Part shown: positions 17,167 through 26,116 of the stretch, piece by piece
Numbering within the stretch: the first letter of the stretch is position 1
Layout: every line of letters starts with the position of its first letter
Source: Betaproteobacteria bacterium
GTDB lineage: Bacteria; Pseudomonadota; Gammaproteobacteria; Burkholderiales; Burkholderiaceae_D
Length of the DNA: 48,379 nt
Assembly: GCA_025362735.1 (NCBI GenBank)
Contig: JANYFL010000059.1
Coordinates: 1-48,379 of the forward strand
Direction: 5' to 3'
Position numbers and translations under genes: made by a program
The notes under the pieces: model-generated
What the model was told of the DNA's origin: nothing
The model's input: the letters and a program-made list of their open reading frames with translations, nothing else
Database searches by the model: none

Positions 17167-18929
17167 GTTTGATTGAAATTAAAGTCCCTGACATCGGCGA
17201 CTTCAAGGAAGTCGAAGTCATCGAACTATTGGTTAAACCGGGCGATACCATCAAGGCTGATCAATCCTTGATCACGGTTGAATCGGATAAAGCCAGTATG
17301 GAGATTCCGAGTTCTGCCGCAGGTGTGGTTAAGGAACTCAAGGTCAAAATTGGTGACAAGGTTGCAGAAGGCAGCTTGTTGCTGATGCTGGAATCTTCTG
17401 GTGGAGCTGCTGCGCCTGCTCCTGCAGAAGCGCCGAAGGCTGCTGCCGCGCCAGCCCCAGCACCCGCAGCGAAAGCGGCAGCCCCTGCTCCTGCAGGTTC
17501 TTACTCCGGCAAAGTCGATGTCACGTGCGACATGCTGGTTCTGGGCGCAGGTCCTGGCGGCTATTCGGCAGCATTCCGTTCAGCCGATCTGGGCATGAAC
17601 ACGGTGCTGGTTGAACGCTATCCCACACTGGGAGGCGTTTGCCTGAACGTGGGTTGTATTCCATCCAAGGCCTTGTTGCACGTCGCAGCGGTCATGGATG
17701 AAGCCGCGCATTTCGGTGACCTCGGTATCGCTTTCAATCAGCCTGCTGTCGATATCGACAAACTGCGTGCCCACAAGAATAAAGTCGTGGGCAAGCTCAC
17801 CGGTGGCCTGGCCGGGATGGCCAAAGGCCGCAAGGTGACGGTGGTTAACGGCGTCGGTACCTTCATTGATCCTTATCACATGGAAGTGGCAGCGGCCGAT
17901 GGCAGCAAGAAGGTCGTGCGCTTTACTCAAGCCATCATTGCCGCGGGTTCGCAGTCGGTCAAACTACCCTTCATGCCGGAAGATCCGCGTGTGGTGGATT
18001 CCACCGGTGCGCTCGAGTTGCGCCAGATTCCCAAGAAGATGCTGATCCTTGGTGGTGGCATTATCGGCCTGGAAATGGGCACCGTATATTCCTCGCTGGG
18101 TTCGCGTCTCGATGTAGTCGAAATGCTGGATGGCCTGATGCAGGGTGCCGACCGCGACATGGTCAAGATCTGGCAGAAGTACAACGAAAAGCGCTTTGAC
18201 AACATCATGTTGAAGACCAAGACTGTCGGAGCAGTTGCCAAGCCCGATGGCATCTACGTCACGTTTGAAGGCGAGAATGCACCCAAAGAGCCGCAGCGTT
18301 ACGACATGGTTTTGCAATCGGTTGGCCGCAGCCCCAACGGTAAAAAGATCGGCGCCGACAAAGCTGGAGTTGCCGTTACAGATCGTGGCTTCATTGAAGT
18401 GGGCAAGCAACTGCGTACCAACGTGCCGCATATCTTTGCGATTGGCGATATCGTCGGACAGCCCATGCTGGCCCATAAGGCCGTACATGAAGCCCACGTC
18501 GCAGCAGAAGTGGCATCGGGCGAAAAGAGTTACTTCGATGTGCGCGTAATCCCCTCTGTCGCCTATACCGATCCCGAAGTGGCTTGGGCTGGTATCACCG
18601 AAGACGAAGCCAAGAAACAAGGCCTTAAGTTTGGCGTTGGCAAGTTTCCATGGGCGGCATCGGGTCGGGCCATCGCCAATACACGGGACGAAGGCTTCAC
18701 CAAAGTCATCTTCGATCACGAAACCCATCGCATCATTGGCGGCGGTATCGTGGGTACGCATGCGGGTGACCTGATCTCCGAAGTCGCACTGGCCATCGAA
18801 ATGGGTGCGGATGCGGTTGACATCGGCAAGACCATTCACCCGCATCCGACTTTGGGTGAATCGGTGGGTATGGCCGCTGAAATTTACGAAGGTGTGTGTA
18901 CCGACGTGCCGGCAGCGAAAAAGAAATAA
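17163..18929 (+). CDS. lpdA: Dihydrolipoyl dehydrogenase (E3) with an N-terminal lipoyl domain
   Basis: This 588-residue flavoenzyme reoxidises the dihydrolipoyl groups of E2 with NAD+. Residues 1-76 are a lipoyl domain nearly identical to those of AceF (K43), then an Ala/Pro linker and the FAD/NAD reductase: [10 protein letters not shown], the redox disulfide GGVCLNVGC (C160, C165), [10 protein letters not shown] for NAD, and the C-terminal HPHPTLGES with H561 and E566. Lipoyl-E3 fusions are known from Neisseria and several Burkholderiales. The start overlaps the aceF stop as ATGA. A strong terminator follows, closing the operon. Confidence 0.96.
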   Translation: MSLIEIKVPDIGDFKEVEVIELLVKPGDTIKADQSLITVESDKASMEIPSSAAGVVKELKVKIGDKVAEGSLLLMLESSGGAAAPAPAEAPKAAAAPAPAPAAKAAAPAPAGSYSGKVDVTCDMLVLGAGPGGYSAAFRSADLGMNTVLVERYPTLGGVCLNVGCIPSKALLHVAAVMDEAAHFGDLGIAFNQPAVDIDKLRAHKNKVVGKLTGGLAGMAKGRKVTVVNGVGTFIDPYHMEVAAADGSKKVVRFTQAIIAAGSQSVKLPFMPEDPRVVDSTGALELRQIPKKMLILGGGIIGLEMGTVYSSLGSRLDVVEMLDGLMQGADRDMVKIWQKYNEKRFDNIMLKTKTVGAVAKPDGIYVTFEGENAPKEPQRYDMVLQSVGRSPNGKKIGADKAGVAVTDRGFIEVGKQLRTNVPHIFAIGDIVGQPMLAHKAVHEAHVAAEVASGEKSYFDVRVIPSVAYTDPEVAWAGITEDEAKKQGLKFGVGKFPWAASGRAIANTRDEGFTKVIFDHETHRIIGGGIVGTHAGDLISEVALAIEMGADAVDIGKTIHPHPTLGESVGMAAEIYEGVCTDVPAAKKK

Positions 18930-18962
18930 GCAATTACTGCGGCAGATATACAGGCAGAAACA

Positions 18963-19017
18963 GGGGTTGAAGGTGTGTAGGTTAAAATCCTACTCACCTT
19001 CAACCCCGAATTTTTTT
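18963..19017 (+). terminator. Rho-independent terminator after lpdA
   Basis: GGGGTTGAAGGTG (18963-18975) pairs perfectly with CACCTTCAACCCC (18995-19007). An inner GTAGG/CCTAC extends the stem, and TTTTTTT follows at 19011-19017. It ends the aceE-aceF-lpdA transcript 15 bp before rpiA. Confidence 0.9.
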
Positions 19018-19031
19018 GACCGGACGCGAAC

Positions 19032-19751
19032 ATGACTCAAGACGAACTAAAACAGCAAGTCGCACTCGCCGCCATCAAATTCATCCAGGAAGATCTGACT
19101 CCAAAAGCAGTCATTGGAGTTGGCACGGGCTCGACGGCTGATCTGTTCATTGACGCGCTGGCGAAGGAGAAGCATCGGTTTGCCGCTGCAGTCGCCAGCT
19201 CCGAGCGCAGTGCTCAGAAATTGATTGCCCACGGCATCCAGGTGCTGGATCTCAATGAAGTCGAATCATTGCCAGTGTATGTTGATGGTGCCGATGAGAT
19301 CACGCCCAAGCTGGCCATGATCAAGGGTGGTGGCGCCGCTTTGACCCGGGAAAAAATTGTTTCGGCCGTCGCAAAGCGTTTTATCTGCATTGCCGATGCT
19401 TCGAAACTGGTCGAAAAGCTAGGCAAATTCCCCTTGCCCATCGAAGTGATTCCGATGGCACACCGGCATGTTGCGCGTAGTTTGATTCTGCTGTCCCGGC
19501 AAAAGTCTTTGGTGCCGCTGGGCACATCAAGTTTGGTCAAACTGCGAATGAATCCGGCTGAGGATCTGCCATTGGTAACGGACAATGGGAATTACATCCT
19601 CGATGTTCATGGTTGGTTGATCGATGATCCTGTGGCACTAGAGACCGAAATCAATGCGATTGTCGGTGTCGTCGCGAACGGCTTATTCGCTGCGCGCGGA
19701 GCCAATCTGCTGCTGCTGGGAACCGAACACGGAGTGAAAATCATCCATTAG
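19032..19751 (+). CDS. rpiA: Ribose-5-phosphate isomerase A
   Basis: This 239-residue enzyme interconverts ribose-5-phosphate and ribulose-5-phosphate in the pentose phosphate pathway. Family motifs are [11 protein letters not shown] (phosphate loop), DGADEI, the catalytic region [11 protein letters not shown], and [10 protein letters not shown] near the end. Length is typical of the A type. It starts 15 bp after the T-run of the lpdA terminator, so its promoter must lie within or near that terminator, or it depends on readthrough. It is followed by phoU after 100 bp. Confidence 0.96.
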   Translation: MTQDELKQQVALAAIKFIQEDLTPKAVIGVGTGSTADLFIDALAKEKHRFAAAVASSERSAQKLIAHGIQVLDLNEVESLPVYVDGADEITPKLAMIKGGGAALTREKIVSAVAKRFICIADASKLVEKLGKFPLPIEVIPMAHRHVARSLILLSRQKSLVPLGTSSLVKLRMNPAEDLPLVTDNGNYILDVHGWLIDDPVALETEINAIVGVVANGLFAARGANLLLLGTEHGVKIIH

Positions 19752-19851
19752 TCACCCATTATTCAGCGCCACGACCTTGAAGCTGAAATAAATATGTCAT
19801 AGATTGAGATTAAACTGCAGCAATCGCAAAGAGCTATTTGATAGGTAAGCC

Positions 19852-20550
19852 ATGTCCGACCACACCTCCAAGCAATTCGATTCTGAACTGGAAGCTGTCC
19901 GCTCCACTGTCCTGAAAATGGGTGGGCTCGTTGAGCAGCAAGTCACCGATGCCATTGAAGGGCTTGCGTCGGGTGATCTCGGATTACTGAATTCGGTGAT
20001 TACTACCGATGCGCGCGTCAACCGCATGGAAATTGATCTGGACGAGCAATGCAGTCACATTATTGCGCGTCGGCAACCAACGGCCGGTGATTTGCGTATG
20101 CTGATGATGGTCATCAAGACCATTACCGATCTGGAACGCATTGGGGATGAAGCCACCAAGGTGGCTCGTATGGCGATTGCCATTAACGAGGCTGAGCGGC
20201 TCTATATGCCTCGGGTCGATGTGATGCATATTGCCAATGCGGCGATTGCCATGTTGCGCAAGGCGCTGGATTCTTTTGCTCGGCTTGATCCAATCAGTGC
20301 GGCTCAGGTGGTACGTGACGATCTGGTCGTCGACAACGAATTCAGTGCCATCATTCGTCAGTTGATCACTTTCATGATTGAAGATCCGCGCACGATTTCG
20401 CGCTCCATTGAAATCCTGTTTATTGCGAAGGCCCTGGAACGCATTGGTGATCATGCCAAGAACATGTGTGAATACACCGTGTACATGGTCAAAGGCCGGG
20501 ATGTGCGCCATATTTCACTGGAAGAAGTTGAACGAGAAGCGGCTGAATGA
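19852..20550 (+). CDS. phoU: Phosphate signalling regulator PhoU
   Basis: This 232-residue all-helical protein has the two PhoU repeats, each with metal-binding E/D..R..D patterns (ITDLERIGDEATKVA about 93-107 and AKALERIGDHAKNM about 197-210). PhoU links the Pst phosphate transporter to the PhoR kinase and represses the Pho regulon when phosphate is ample. The ATG at 19852 has an AGGTAAG site upstream. It is not next to pst or phoBR genes here, and no convincing Pho box was found in the 100 bp before it. Confidence 0.95.
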   Translation: MSDHTSKQFDSELEAVRSTVLKMGGLVEQQVTDAIEGLASGDLGLLNSVITTDARVNRMEIDLDEQCSHIIARRQPTAGDLRMLMMVIKTITDLERIGDEATKVARMAIAINEAERLYMPRVDVMHIANAAIAMLRKALDSFARLDPISAAQVVRDDLVVDNEFSAIIRQLITFMIEDPRTISRSIEILFIAKALERIGDHAKNMCEYTVYMVKGRDVRHISLEEVEREAAE

Positions 20551-20575
20551 AAAACGAGATGGCCTAGCTTTAGTG

Positions 20576-20610
20576 GAATAAAAAACGGACTGAATTCAGT
20601 CCGTTTTTTA
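20576..20610. terminator. Bidirectional terminator between phoU and the convergent membrane-protein gene
   Basis: The perfect palindrome ACGGACTGAATTCAGTCCGT (20585-20604) is flanked by A-runs on the left and TTTTTT on the right, so it works on both strands. It serves phoU from the left and the frameshifted DUF3667-like gene from the right. Confidence 0.88.
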
Positions 20611-20628
20611 TTCTGGGAATGATAATTT

Positions 20629-21500
20629 CTAAACAGAATACAAAGTGATCATGAACAAGAGAAAGCGATACAGCCACACGATTTGAAAAAAGGACCATGC
20701 AATCAAAGCGGCCGCAATCATTCCATACCAATAACTCACTGCATAAACGCGACGGAACATAAAAAGAAGATACGCACCAATGCAGAACTGAAGCAGGATT
20801 GAAATAGGGTTGTCATTCGCTTCAATGACTGCCGTCGCACTCGAAGCATCAAACCACCATATCAGAACAATTGCGATAGCGGGTACCACAAGCGCAAGCA
20901 GAAGAAGTATGAATGCCCAAAGATGCGTTGCTACGACGATATGCTCAACGAAATAGCGCTTGCGCCCAAAGAATATTCCGTAGAAGAGAACGCCATAGAT
21001 CGGAATGAATAAGAAGATCAGCGTTTTTGAGAGTACCCCTGTTTTTTCGTTGTACTTTGTTTCAAAGGCAGAGTAACTGATCTTTTTTTTGCTAACTGAT
21101 TCTCGACTTGCTGCTTCGCCAAGGCTGGGTAGTAATCGTTTTGATGAAGCTGAACAGAAAGCGGTGTTGTGAATGTATTGGCACCGATCAGTGCAATTGA
21201 AAAATAATAGACAACGTTGATCGATAGAAAAAGTGCAAACGGCTTCGCGTATCGAACTCTGCTGCCGCGTATCTGCTCCGCACTTAAAAATCCTGGCTTC
21301 GCAATCAGGTACCACAAGGAGCGATAACCTTTGGAATCAAAGTGAGTCAAAAAATTGATGACGACATCAAAGTAGTGTCGCAGCGAGCGGTCATCGGACC
21401 CGAGTCTCTTTTCACCGCAACCACTGCAGAATTTGCCACTGGATTTATTCCCACAAGATGGACAAACAAATGTCGATAAGTCCGGAGATTGATCGTTCAT
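20629..21500 (-). pseudogene. DUF3667-like zinc-ribbon membrane protein, split by a one-base frameshift
   Basis: Two overlapping frames together give one plausible protein of about 290 residues. The first (21500 to about 21090) has a zinc ribbon CPSCGNKSSGKFCSGCGEKR and the first membrane segment. The second (about 21090 to 20629) has at least four further hydrophobic segments (KTLIFLFIPIYGVLFYG, WAFILLLLALVVPAIAIVL and others). The break falls in a run of eight A on the coding strand (plus-strand T run 21083-21090); one more A would join the frames exactly. It may be a real mutation, slippage at the A-run or a sequencing error. Function of the family is unknown. It lies 16 bp after the DUF1648 gene. 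Confidence 0.7.
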
Positions 21501-21516
21501 TTCGAATGTCTTCGAA

Positions 21517-22020
21517 TCAAGTTCCAGGGGAACGGCGAAAACGGCGATGCAATGCCATCACCCAGAGAATCGTCGTGACCAGAAAAATACCAAGCCCAAC
21601 CAGAAGCAACGCAAGATTCAGGTGTGTCGGCTGCTGCGAATTTGCACGTACCACACACCAATGCACGAAGCACATTAGCGTCACGAGCATACAACCAAAG
21701 CGCACGAGCCAAGTTTGAATATATTCAAGGGTCGCTTCGCGACGTTCGGGCATTAGCCAGTAATCGTGATTCGGCAGATTGATTTTTGTAGAGGGTCTGC
21801 GCAAAGCAATGCTGCTGAAGAAGAGCAATACAGAAGGTAGCGCTAAGGCAAACGCGAGCATGAAAATGACGTAGTTTGAACGCGACATGAAACCATTCGC
21901 TTCGCCTGATGCTCCGAAGTGTGAGGCGACGACTGTGGGCATATCACGTGAGCTGAATGCAATAAATATCATCGCCGCAACCAGCAAAGCGCAGAAAAAA
22001 ATTAAGGTTGACTTAAGCAT
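21517..22020 (-). CDS. DUF1648-like integral membrane protein
   Basis: This 167-residue protein has four hydrophobic segments (about residues 5-23, 49-70, 105-125 and 135-155). Between the first two is a MPTVVASHFGASGEANGFMSR loop that resembles the DUF1648 signature. The family is found near membrane and regulatory genes, but no biochemical function is known to me. It is followed after 16 bp by the frameshifted zinc-ribbon membrane gene, probably in the same transcript. Confidence 0.65.
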   Translation of the reverse strand: MLKSTLIFFCALLVAAMIFIAFSSRDMPTVVASHFGASGEANGFMSRSNYVIFMLAFALALPSVLLFFSSIALRRPSTKINLPNHDYWLMPERREATLEYIQTWLVRFGCMLVTLMCFVHWCVVRANSQQPTHLNLALLLVGLGIFLVTTILWVMALHRRFRRSPGT

Positions 22021-22058
22021 GCAGCGCTTTTACTGGTGATCTGTACTCCGGTTATTCT

Positions 22059-22337
22059 TTAAGCTGAACTCGAAGGCGGTACGTAGCCGCTTGCAACATC
22101 GCCCCCATCACCAAAGAAGTGACGCTCCATTTGCTGCGCAAGATATTTTCGGGCGCGTATATCGGCCAGATTCAGACGGTTCTCATTGACCAGCATGGTT
22201 TGCTGCTTTAGCCAGGCAGCCCAGGCTTCTTTTGAGACCCGTTCAAAAATACGTTTACCGAGTTCGCCAGGGTAAGGTGGGAAATCAAGTCCTTCCGCTT
22301 CGCGTCCGAGTTTGATACATTGTACTAATCTGCTCAT
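22059..22337 (-). CDS. yggX: Fe(2+)-trafficking / oxidative damage protection protein YggX
   Basis: This 92-residue protein matches the YggX family almost throughout: [17 protein letters not shown], then [36 protein letters not shown] and [13 protein letters not shown]. YggX is a small cytosolic protein linked to iron handling and protection of iron-sulfur clusters from superoxide. The conserved cysteine is C7. The ATG at 22337 has AGGA five bases upstream. It is divergent from the two-component genes across a 58-bp gap and lies 38 bp before the DUF1648 gene. Confidence 0.95.
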   Translation of the reverse strand: MSRLVQCIKLGREAEGLDFPPYPGELGKRIFERVSKEAWAAWLKQQTMLVNENRLNLADIRARKYLAQQMERHFFGDGGDVASGYVPPSSSA

Positions 22338-22395
22338 ATTTATCCTGAATTAATTAAGAGAAATCCACCTATTTTAAAGCAAGCTGACCGCGCAT

Positions 22396-23166
22396 ATGGC
22401 ACCACCGAATAGCGAACGCCCCGTGCAACAAATGAAGCCAAAAGCTTTAGCGGCGGTTATCGAACCCAAGCGCCGACGTACCTACAGTGAAGCCGATATC
22501 AAGGCCGCAGATCTGAAAGCAACCGAGCGCGAACGTGAGCGCTTGAGTATCGAATTGCACGATGGACTCGGCCAGCATTTAACCGGAATTGCCTTTCTGG
22601 CCAAGGCACTAGCGAATCGCCTCAAGGCCCAGAGTGTGCCAGAAGAGACCGACGCAGCCCAGATTGCTGAACTGACCAACCAGGCCATTTCCAATATTCG
22701 CGCGCTTGCGCGCGGCTTACAACCGGTGGCCAGCGAAGACAATGCACTGTCCGTTGCTCTGACCCAATTGGCATTGGATACATCCAGAATTTATGGTGCT
22801 GATTGCATCTACAACGCCGACAAAATGATTCTGGTGTCTAACCAATTTGTTGCGCATCACCTCTACCGCATTGCGCAAGAAGCAGTGCATAATGCGCTCA
22901 AGCACGGACAGGAAGGCAGTATCAGTATTGACTTCACCGAAAACGAAAAATCGTTGACCTTAGCGATTACGAATTTCGGACAGCTCAAACCGGCTGTTTC
23001 AGGTCATAAGCCGACACCGGCGGGTCTGGGAATTGCCAGCATGCGCTATCGAGCCAAGTTGCTGAATGCCCGCTTGCTTCTTGAAAATGTTGGTCAAAAC
23101 AAAGTTCGGATAAAGTTGCTGATCAGCAAAAATATTGCGCAAAGCAAAAGTGAGGGAATGGAATGA
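22396..23166 (+). CDS. Soluble NarX-type sensor histidine kinase
   Basis: This 256-residue kinase has a HisKA_3 dimerisation helix with the phospho-acceptor H55 in RLSIELHDGLGQHL and a HATPase_c domain (about 145-245, with EAVHNALKHG as the N box and GLGIASMRYRA as the G box). No membrane segment or sensor domain precedes it; residues 1-44 are basic and helical. It therefore probably reads a cytoplasmic cue through a partner. Its stop overlaps the start of the LuxR-type regulator as ATGA, which makes them a two-component pair. Confidence 0.88.
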   Translation: MAPPNSERPVQQMKPKALAAVIEPKRRRTYSEADIKAADLKATERERERLSIELHDGLGQHLTGIAFLAKALANRLKAQSVPEETDAAQIAELTNQAISNIRALARGLQPVASEDNALSVALTQLALDTSRIYGADCIYNADKMILVSNQFVAHHLYRIAQEAVHNALKHGQEGSISIDFTENEKSLTLAITNFGQLKPAVSGHKPTPAGLGIASMRYRAKLLNARLLLENVGQNKVRIKLLISKNIAQSKSEGME

Positions 23167-23846
23167 GTGATTTGTCTTCAACCATCGCGCAGTTACCAAA
23201 AAAGGCGCGCATCCTGATTGTGGACGACCATGTAATTGTGCGCCAGGGGATTGCACAGTTATTGAATCGAGAGCCTGACCTTGATGCATGTCTGGAAGCG
23301 GGGGACGCCGACAGTGCGATTGCAGTGGTCAAAGATAATGAAATTGACATTGCCGTCGTCGATATTTCTCTGCCGGGGACATCGGGCATTGAATTGATTC
23401 GCATGCTGCTTGAAATCAAACCGGGCCTACCAGTGTTGATCATGAGCATGCACGAAGAATCGTTGTATTCGGATCGCGTCTTCCGTGCAGGTGGTCGAGG
23501 CTATGTGATGAAGCAGGAGGCCACCGAGAAGTTGCTACTGGCGATACGCAAGATCCTCAATGGTGGCGTGTATGTGAGCGACCGCATGCAAACGGTGATG
23601 GTGCAGCGTTTCCTCAACAGCGGTGCCGATGCCCAGGTCTCTTTCATCGACAATCTGACTGATCGCGAATTCGAAGTAATGAGCATGATTGGTCAGGGCT
23701 TTACCGTGACCGAGATCGCTGAAAAACTCTGCCGCAGCGTCAAGACTATCGAAGCGCATCGTGCGAACCTCCGCGAAAAACTAGGACTGAAACGTGCTGC
23801 CGAGCTGGCACGCTTCGCGACTCAATGGGTCGAGCGCGGTAATTAA
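23163..23846 (+). CDS. NarL/LuxR-family response regulator
   Basis: This 227-residue regulator has a receiver domain (about 16-130) with acidic D21/D22, phospho-acceptor D67 in VVDISLPG and lysine in GYVMKQEA. A LuxR-type helix-turn-helix (about 160-220) follows, with LTDREFEVMSMIGQG and EIAEKLCRSVKTIEAHRANLREKL. It is the partner of the overlapping kinase. Targets are unknown; the neighbouring LTXXQ-like gene 158 bp downstream is a possible one. A hairpin (CAACCGCG/CGCGGTTG, 23855-23886) follows the stop but lacks a good T-run. Confidence 0.92.
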   Translation: MSDLSSTIAQLPKKARILIVDDHVIVRQGIAQLLNREPDLDACLEAGDADSAIAVVKDNEIDIAVVDISLPGTSGIELIRMLLEIKPGLPVLIMSMHEESLYSDRVFRAGGRGYVMKQEATEKLLLAIRKILNGGVYVSDRMQTVMVQRFLNSGADAQVSFIDNLTDREFEVMSMIGQGFTVTEIAEKLCRSVKTIEAHRANLREKLGLKRAAELARFATQWVERGN

Positions 23847-24004
23847 AGTATCTGCAACCGCGCCCAGAACCATAGGGTCGCGGTTGTAATTCGTCTGGGT
23901 TTCGATGTTGCCGTGACCATTTGATACAAATCTGAAACTGATTCAATACACGAATCAGAACCTCTGCAACAACATGGACTCTTAAGTTTTTCCAAGGAGT
24001 TTCC

Positions 24005-24595
24005 ATGACCTCATTTTCCCGTTTCGTTCGCTCGGCCCTTCCACTGATTTGTGGGGTAGTCCTCATGTCCGCCGCGCACGCACAAATGCCGGGTGGTGGG
24101 ATGGGAGGCGGAATGGGTGGTGGTCGGCACGGTCATGCTCAAAGTGATGGAGATAGTGCGAAGCATTCAGATGCACCTGCAGGGCGAGAAAAATCGCAAT
24201 TCGATACATCCGAGTTAGCGCAAATAAGATTGGACAACATGCTCGACGCGTTAAATCCAGACGCGAACCTGTCGCCACTCTGGAAAGCCTACGCCAGCAA
24301 GGTATTACTGGTTATCGAGGACCAGAAACGCTGGAAGCAGCGCGCGATAGATGGCAAGAGTCAGCCGGAGCGGCTGGGCCCTGCTCCCAAAGCGATGGAA
24401 CAGCAGATGGATGAGCTGCGTGATCGTCTCACGGCACTGGAAGACATTAATGCTGCAGGCAAGATGCTCTATGAAAAACTGGATATGCGTCAACGCGCTG
24501 TAGCAGATCAACATATGGCATTAGTGATCGGTTATCTGGCCCACAATGATTCGGCCATGATGATGGCCGGACCCATGCCGACCAAAAAACCCTAA
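24005..24595 (+). CDS. Periplasmic Spy/LTXXQ-like protein with a Gly/Met/His-rich N-terminus
   Basis: This 196-residue protein has a signal peptide (cleavage likely after AHA, about residue 26). A low-complexity MPGGGMGGGMGGGRHGHAQ stretch and a helical region with SPLWKAYASKV and YEKLDMRQRAVADQHM follow, similar to the LTXXQ repeats of Spy/CpxP chaperones. It probably acts in the periplasm as a chaperone-like or metal-buffering protein; the Met/His residues would suit copper or similar ions. AAGGAG lies six bases before the ATG. Its 3' end is only four bases from the convergent argA stop. Confidence 0.65.
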   Translation: MTSFSRFVRSALPLICGVVLMSAAHAQMPGGGMGGGMGGGRHGHAQSDGDSAKHSDAPAGREKSQFDTSELAQIRLDNMLDALNPDANLSPLWKAYASKVLLVIEDQKRWKQRAIDGKSQPERLGPAPKAMEQQMDELRDRLTALEDINAAGKMLYEKLDMRQRAVADQHMALVIGYLAHNDSAMMMAGPMPTKKP

Positions 24596-24599
24596 GAAC

Positions 24600-25994
24600 T
24601 TAGAGTTTCTTGATAAACACCTGGCTCATCCGCGACCAGTTGTACATCCGCTGTTTGTCCTTGGGCAGGTCGTCGAGAGTGGCGACGACGAAACCACGCT
24701 TCAGGAACCAGTGAGCAGTACGAGTCGTGAGAACGAAGAGCTTGTCGATGCCGACGGCACGAGCGCGTTGTTCGATACGCTTCAATAATTTTTCACCATC
24801 CCCCATGCCCTGGGCTTCGGGTGATACGGTGAGGCAGGCTAGCTCGCCCATTTTTTCCTGCGGAAACGGGTAGAGCGCGGCGCAGCCGAACAGGCGGCCA
24901 TCGTGTTCAATCACGCTGAAGTAGTCGGTCTCGCGTTCGATGCGGCCCCGGTCACGCTTGATCAAGGTACCCTCTGCTTCGAGTGGTTCGATCAGTTTCA
25001 CGATACCGCCGACGTCATCAATGCTGGCCTCGCGTAGCTCTTCGAGATCATCATCGGCAATCATGGTGCCGACACCGTCGTGCGTGAAGATTTCAAGCAA
25101 GGCACCGCCATCAATCGTAAAGGGAACGAGATGTGCGCGTGCGACGCCGCTTTTGATCGACTTGATTGCGTGTTTGAGATAGAAAGCCGTGTCCTGGGGC
25201 AGGGTATTACTGTTCAATAATTCTTCAGCGGCCACTTCGGAAAGCTCACGGATCAGTTCGCCATCCGCATTGAGAATGGCGGGCGTCTCGGTGATGAATA
25301 CCAATTTCTCTGCATGCACGGCAGTGGCAACGCTGGATGCGACGTCTTCCATGTCGAGATTGAAGGCTTCGCCCGTCGGTGAAAACCCAAGTGGCGACAG
25401 TAAGACCACAGCGCGTGAGTTCAGGGCAAGCTGAATGATTTCGGAGGACACCTTGCGCACGACGCCAGTCTGTTGCATGTCCACACCATCGACCACGCCG
25501 AGCGGCTTGGCGGTGATGAAGTTGCCGGACAGGATTTTGATATCGGCGTTGGCCATCGGCGTATTGGCCAGGCCTTGCGAGAAAGCCGCTTCAATATCGA
25601 GACGGATTTCGCCGCTGGCCTCTTTGGCACACTCAAGCGCTGCGATATCAGTAATGCGCAGACCATTGTGAAAGCGTGGTGCGACCTGACGCAGGCGCAA
25701 TTGCTCCTGAATCTGCGGACGCGACCCATGCACGACCACGATACGCATACCCAGTGCGCGCAGCAGGGCCAGATCTTCGCAAATGCGCGGCATATGGCCG
25801 GCGGCGATAGCTTCCCCACTGACTGCGATAACAAAGACCTTGCGCTTGAACGCATGCACATAAGGCGCGACCGCGCGAAACCACGAGACGAACTGGGCGC
25901 GATAGAGACTGTCGCCAAGAGCACCGTCGAGGAGGTCGTCGGCAGTATCGTCCTGAGCGGAGACATCAGTGAGAGCAAGGGCTGGGCTATTCAT
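24600..25994 (-). CDS. argA: N-acetylglutamate synthase (AAK-GNAT type)
   Basis: This 464-residue enzyme makes N-acetylglutamate from glutamate and acetyl-CoA, the first step of arginine synthesis. An N-terminal amino-acid-kinase-like regulatory domain (about 35-300, FVIAVSGEAI and VVHGSRPQI) is followed by a GNAT domain (about 315-460, ELACLTVSPEAQGMGDGEKLL for acetyl-CoA binding). The start at 25994 fits the family length; an ATG eight codons earlier (26018) also exists. Neither has a ribosome binding site. A TATAAT on the minus strand (26006-26001) sits only six bases before the 25994 ATG, which raises the possibility of a leaderless mRNA. Confidence 0.94.
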   Translation of the reverse strand: MNSPALALTDVSAQDDTADDLLDGALGDSLYRAQFVSWFRAVAPYVHAFKRKVFVIAVSGEAIAAGHMPRICEDLALLRALGMRIVVVHGSRPQIQEQLRLRQVAPRFHNGLRITDIAALECAKEASGEIRLDIEAAFSQGLANTPMANADIKILSGNFITAKPLGVVDGVDMQQTGVVRKVSSEIIQLALNSRAVVLLSPLGFSPTGEAFNLDMEDVASSVATAVHAEKLVFITETPAILNADGELIRELSEVAAEELLNSNTLPQDTAFYLKHAIKSIKSGVARAHLVPFTIDGGALLEIFTHDGVGTMIADDDLEELREASIDDVGGIVKLIEPLEAEGTLIKRDRGRIERETDYFSVIEHDGRLFGCAALYPFPQEKMGELACLTVSPEAQGMGDGEKLLKRIEQRARAVGIDKLFVLTTRTAHWFLKRGFVVATLDDLPKDKQRMYNWSRMSQVFIKKL

Positions 25995-26116
25995 GCGGTC
26001 ATTATAATGACGAAACATTCGGGACTATGTGTTTCTATGCCCGAAACAAAGCCTGGTTTGATACTTATTTGCCACACTGATCCGTTTCAACCGAAGCCGC
26101 TTTCTGCGGAAATCCA

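Noticed and set aside
17964..18845. 293-codon frame on the minus strand antisense to lpdA
   Set aside because: It mirrors the high-GC coding frame of lpdA, has no recognisable domain, and lies fully inside a certain gene.
18963..19007. tRNA-like look of the stem after lpdA (GGTTAAAATCC resembling a T-loop)
   Set aside because: The fold is a single long hairpin with a T-run, with no acceptor, D or anticodon arms.
19790..19830. Possible Pho box before phoU (TATGTCATA followed by TTGAGAT)
   Set aside because: Only the first half resembles a PhoB site; the second half matches four of seven bases at an off spacing.
23855..23886. Hairpin after the response regulator gene as a terminator
   Set aside because: The stem CAACCGCG/CGCGGTTG is good, but the loop is 16 bases and only TAATTCG follows, so it is not called as a feature.
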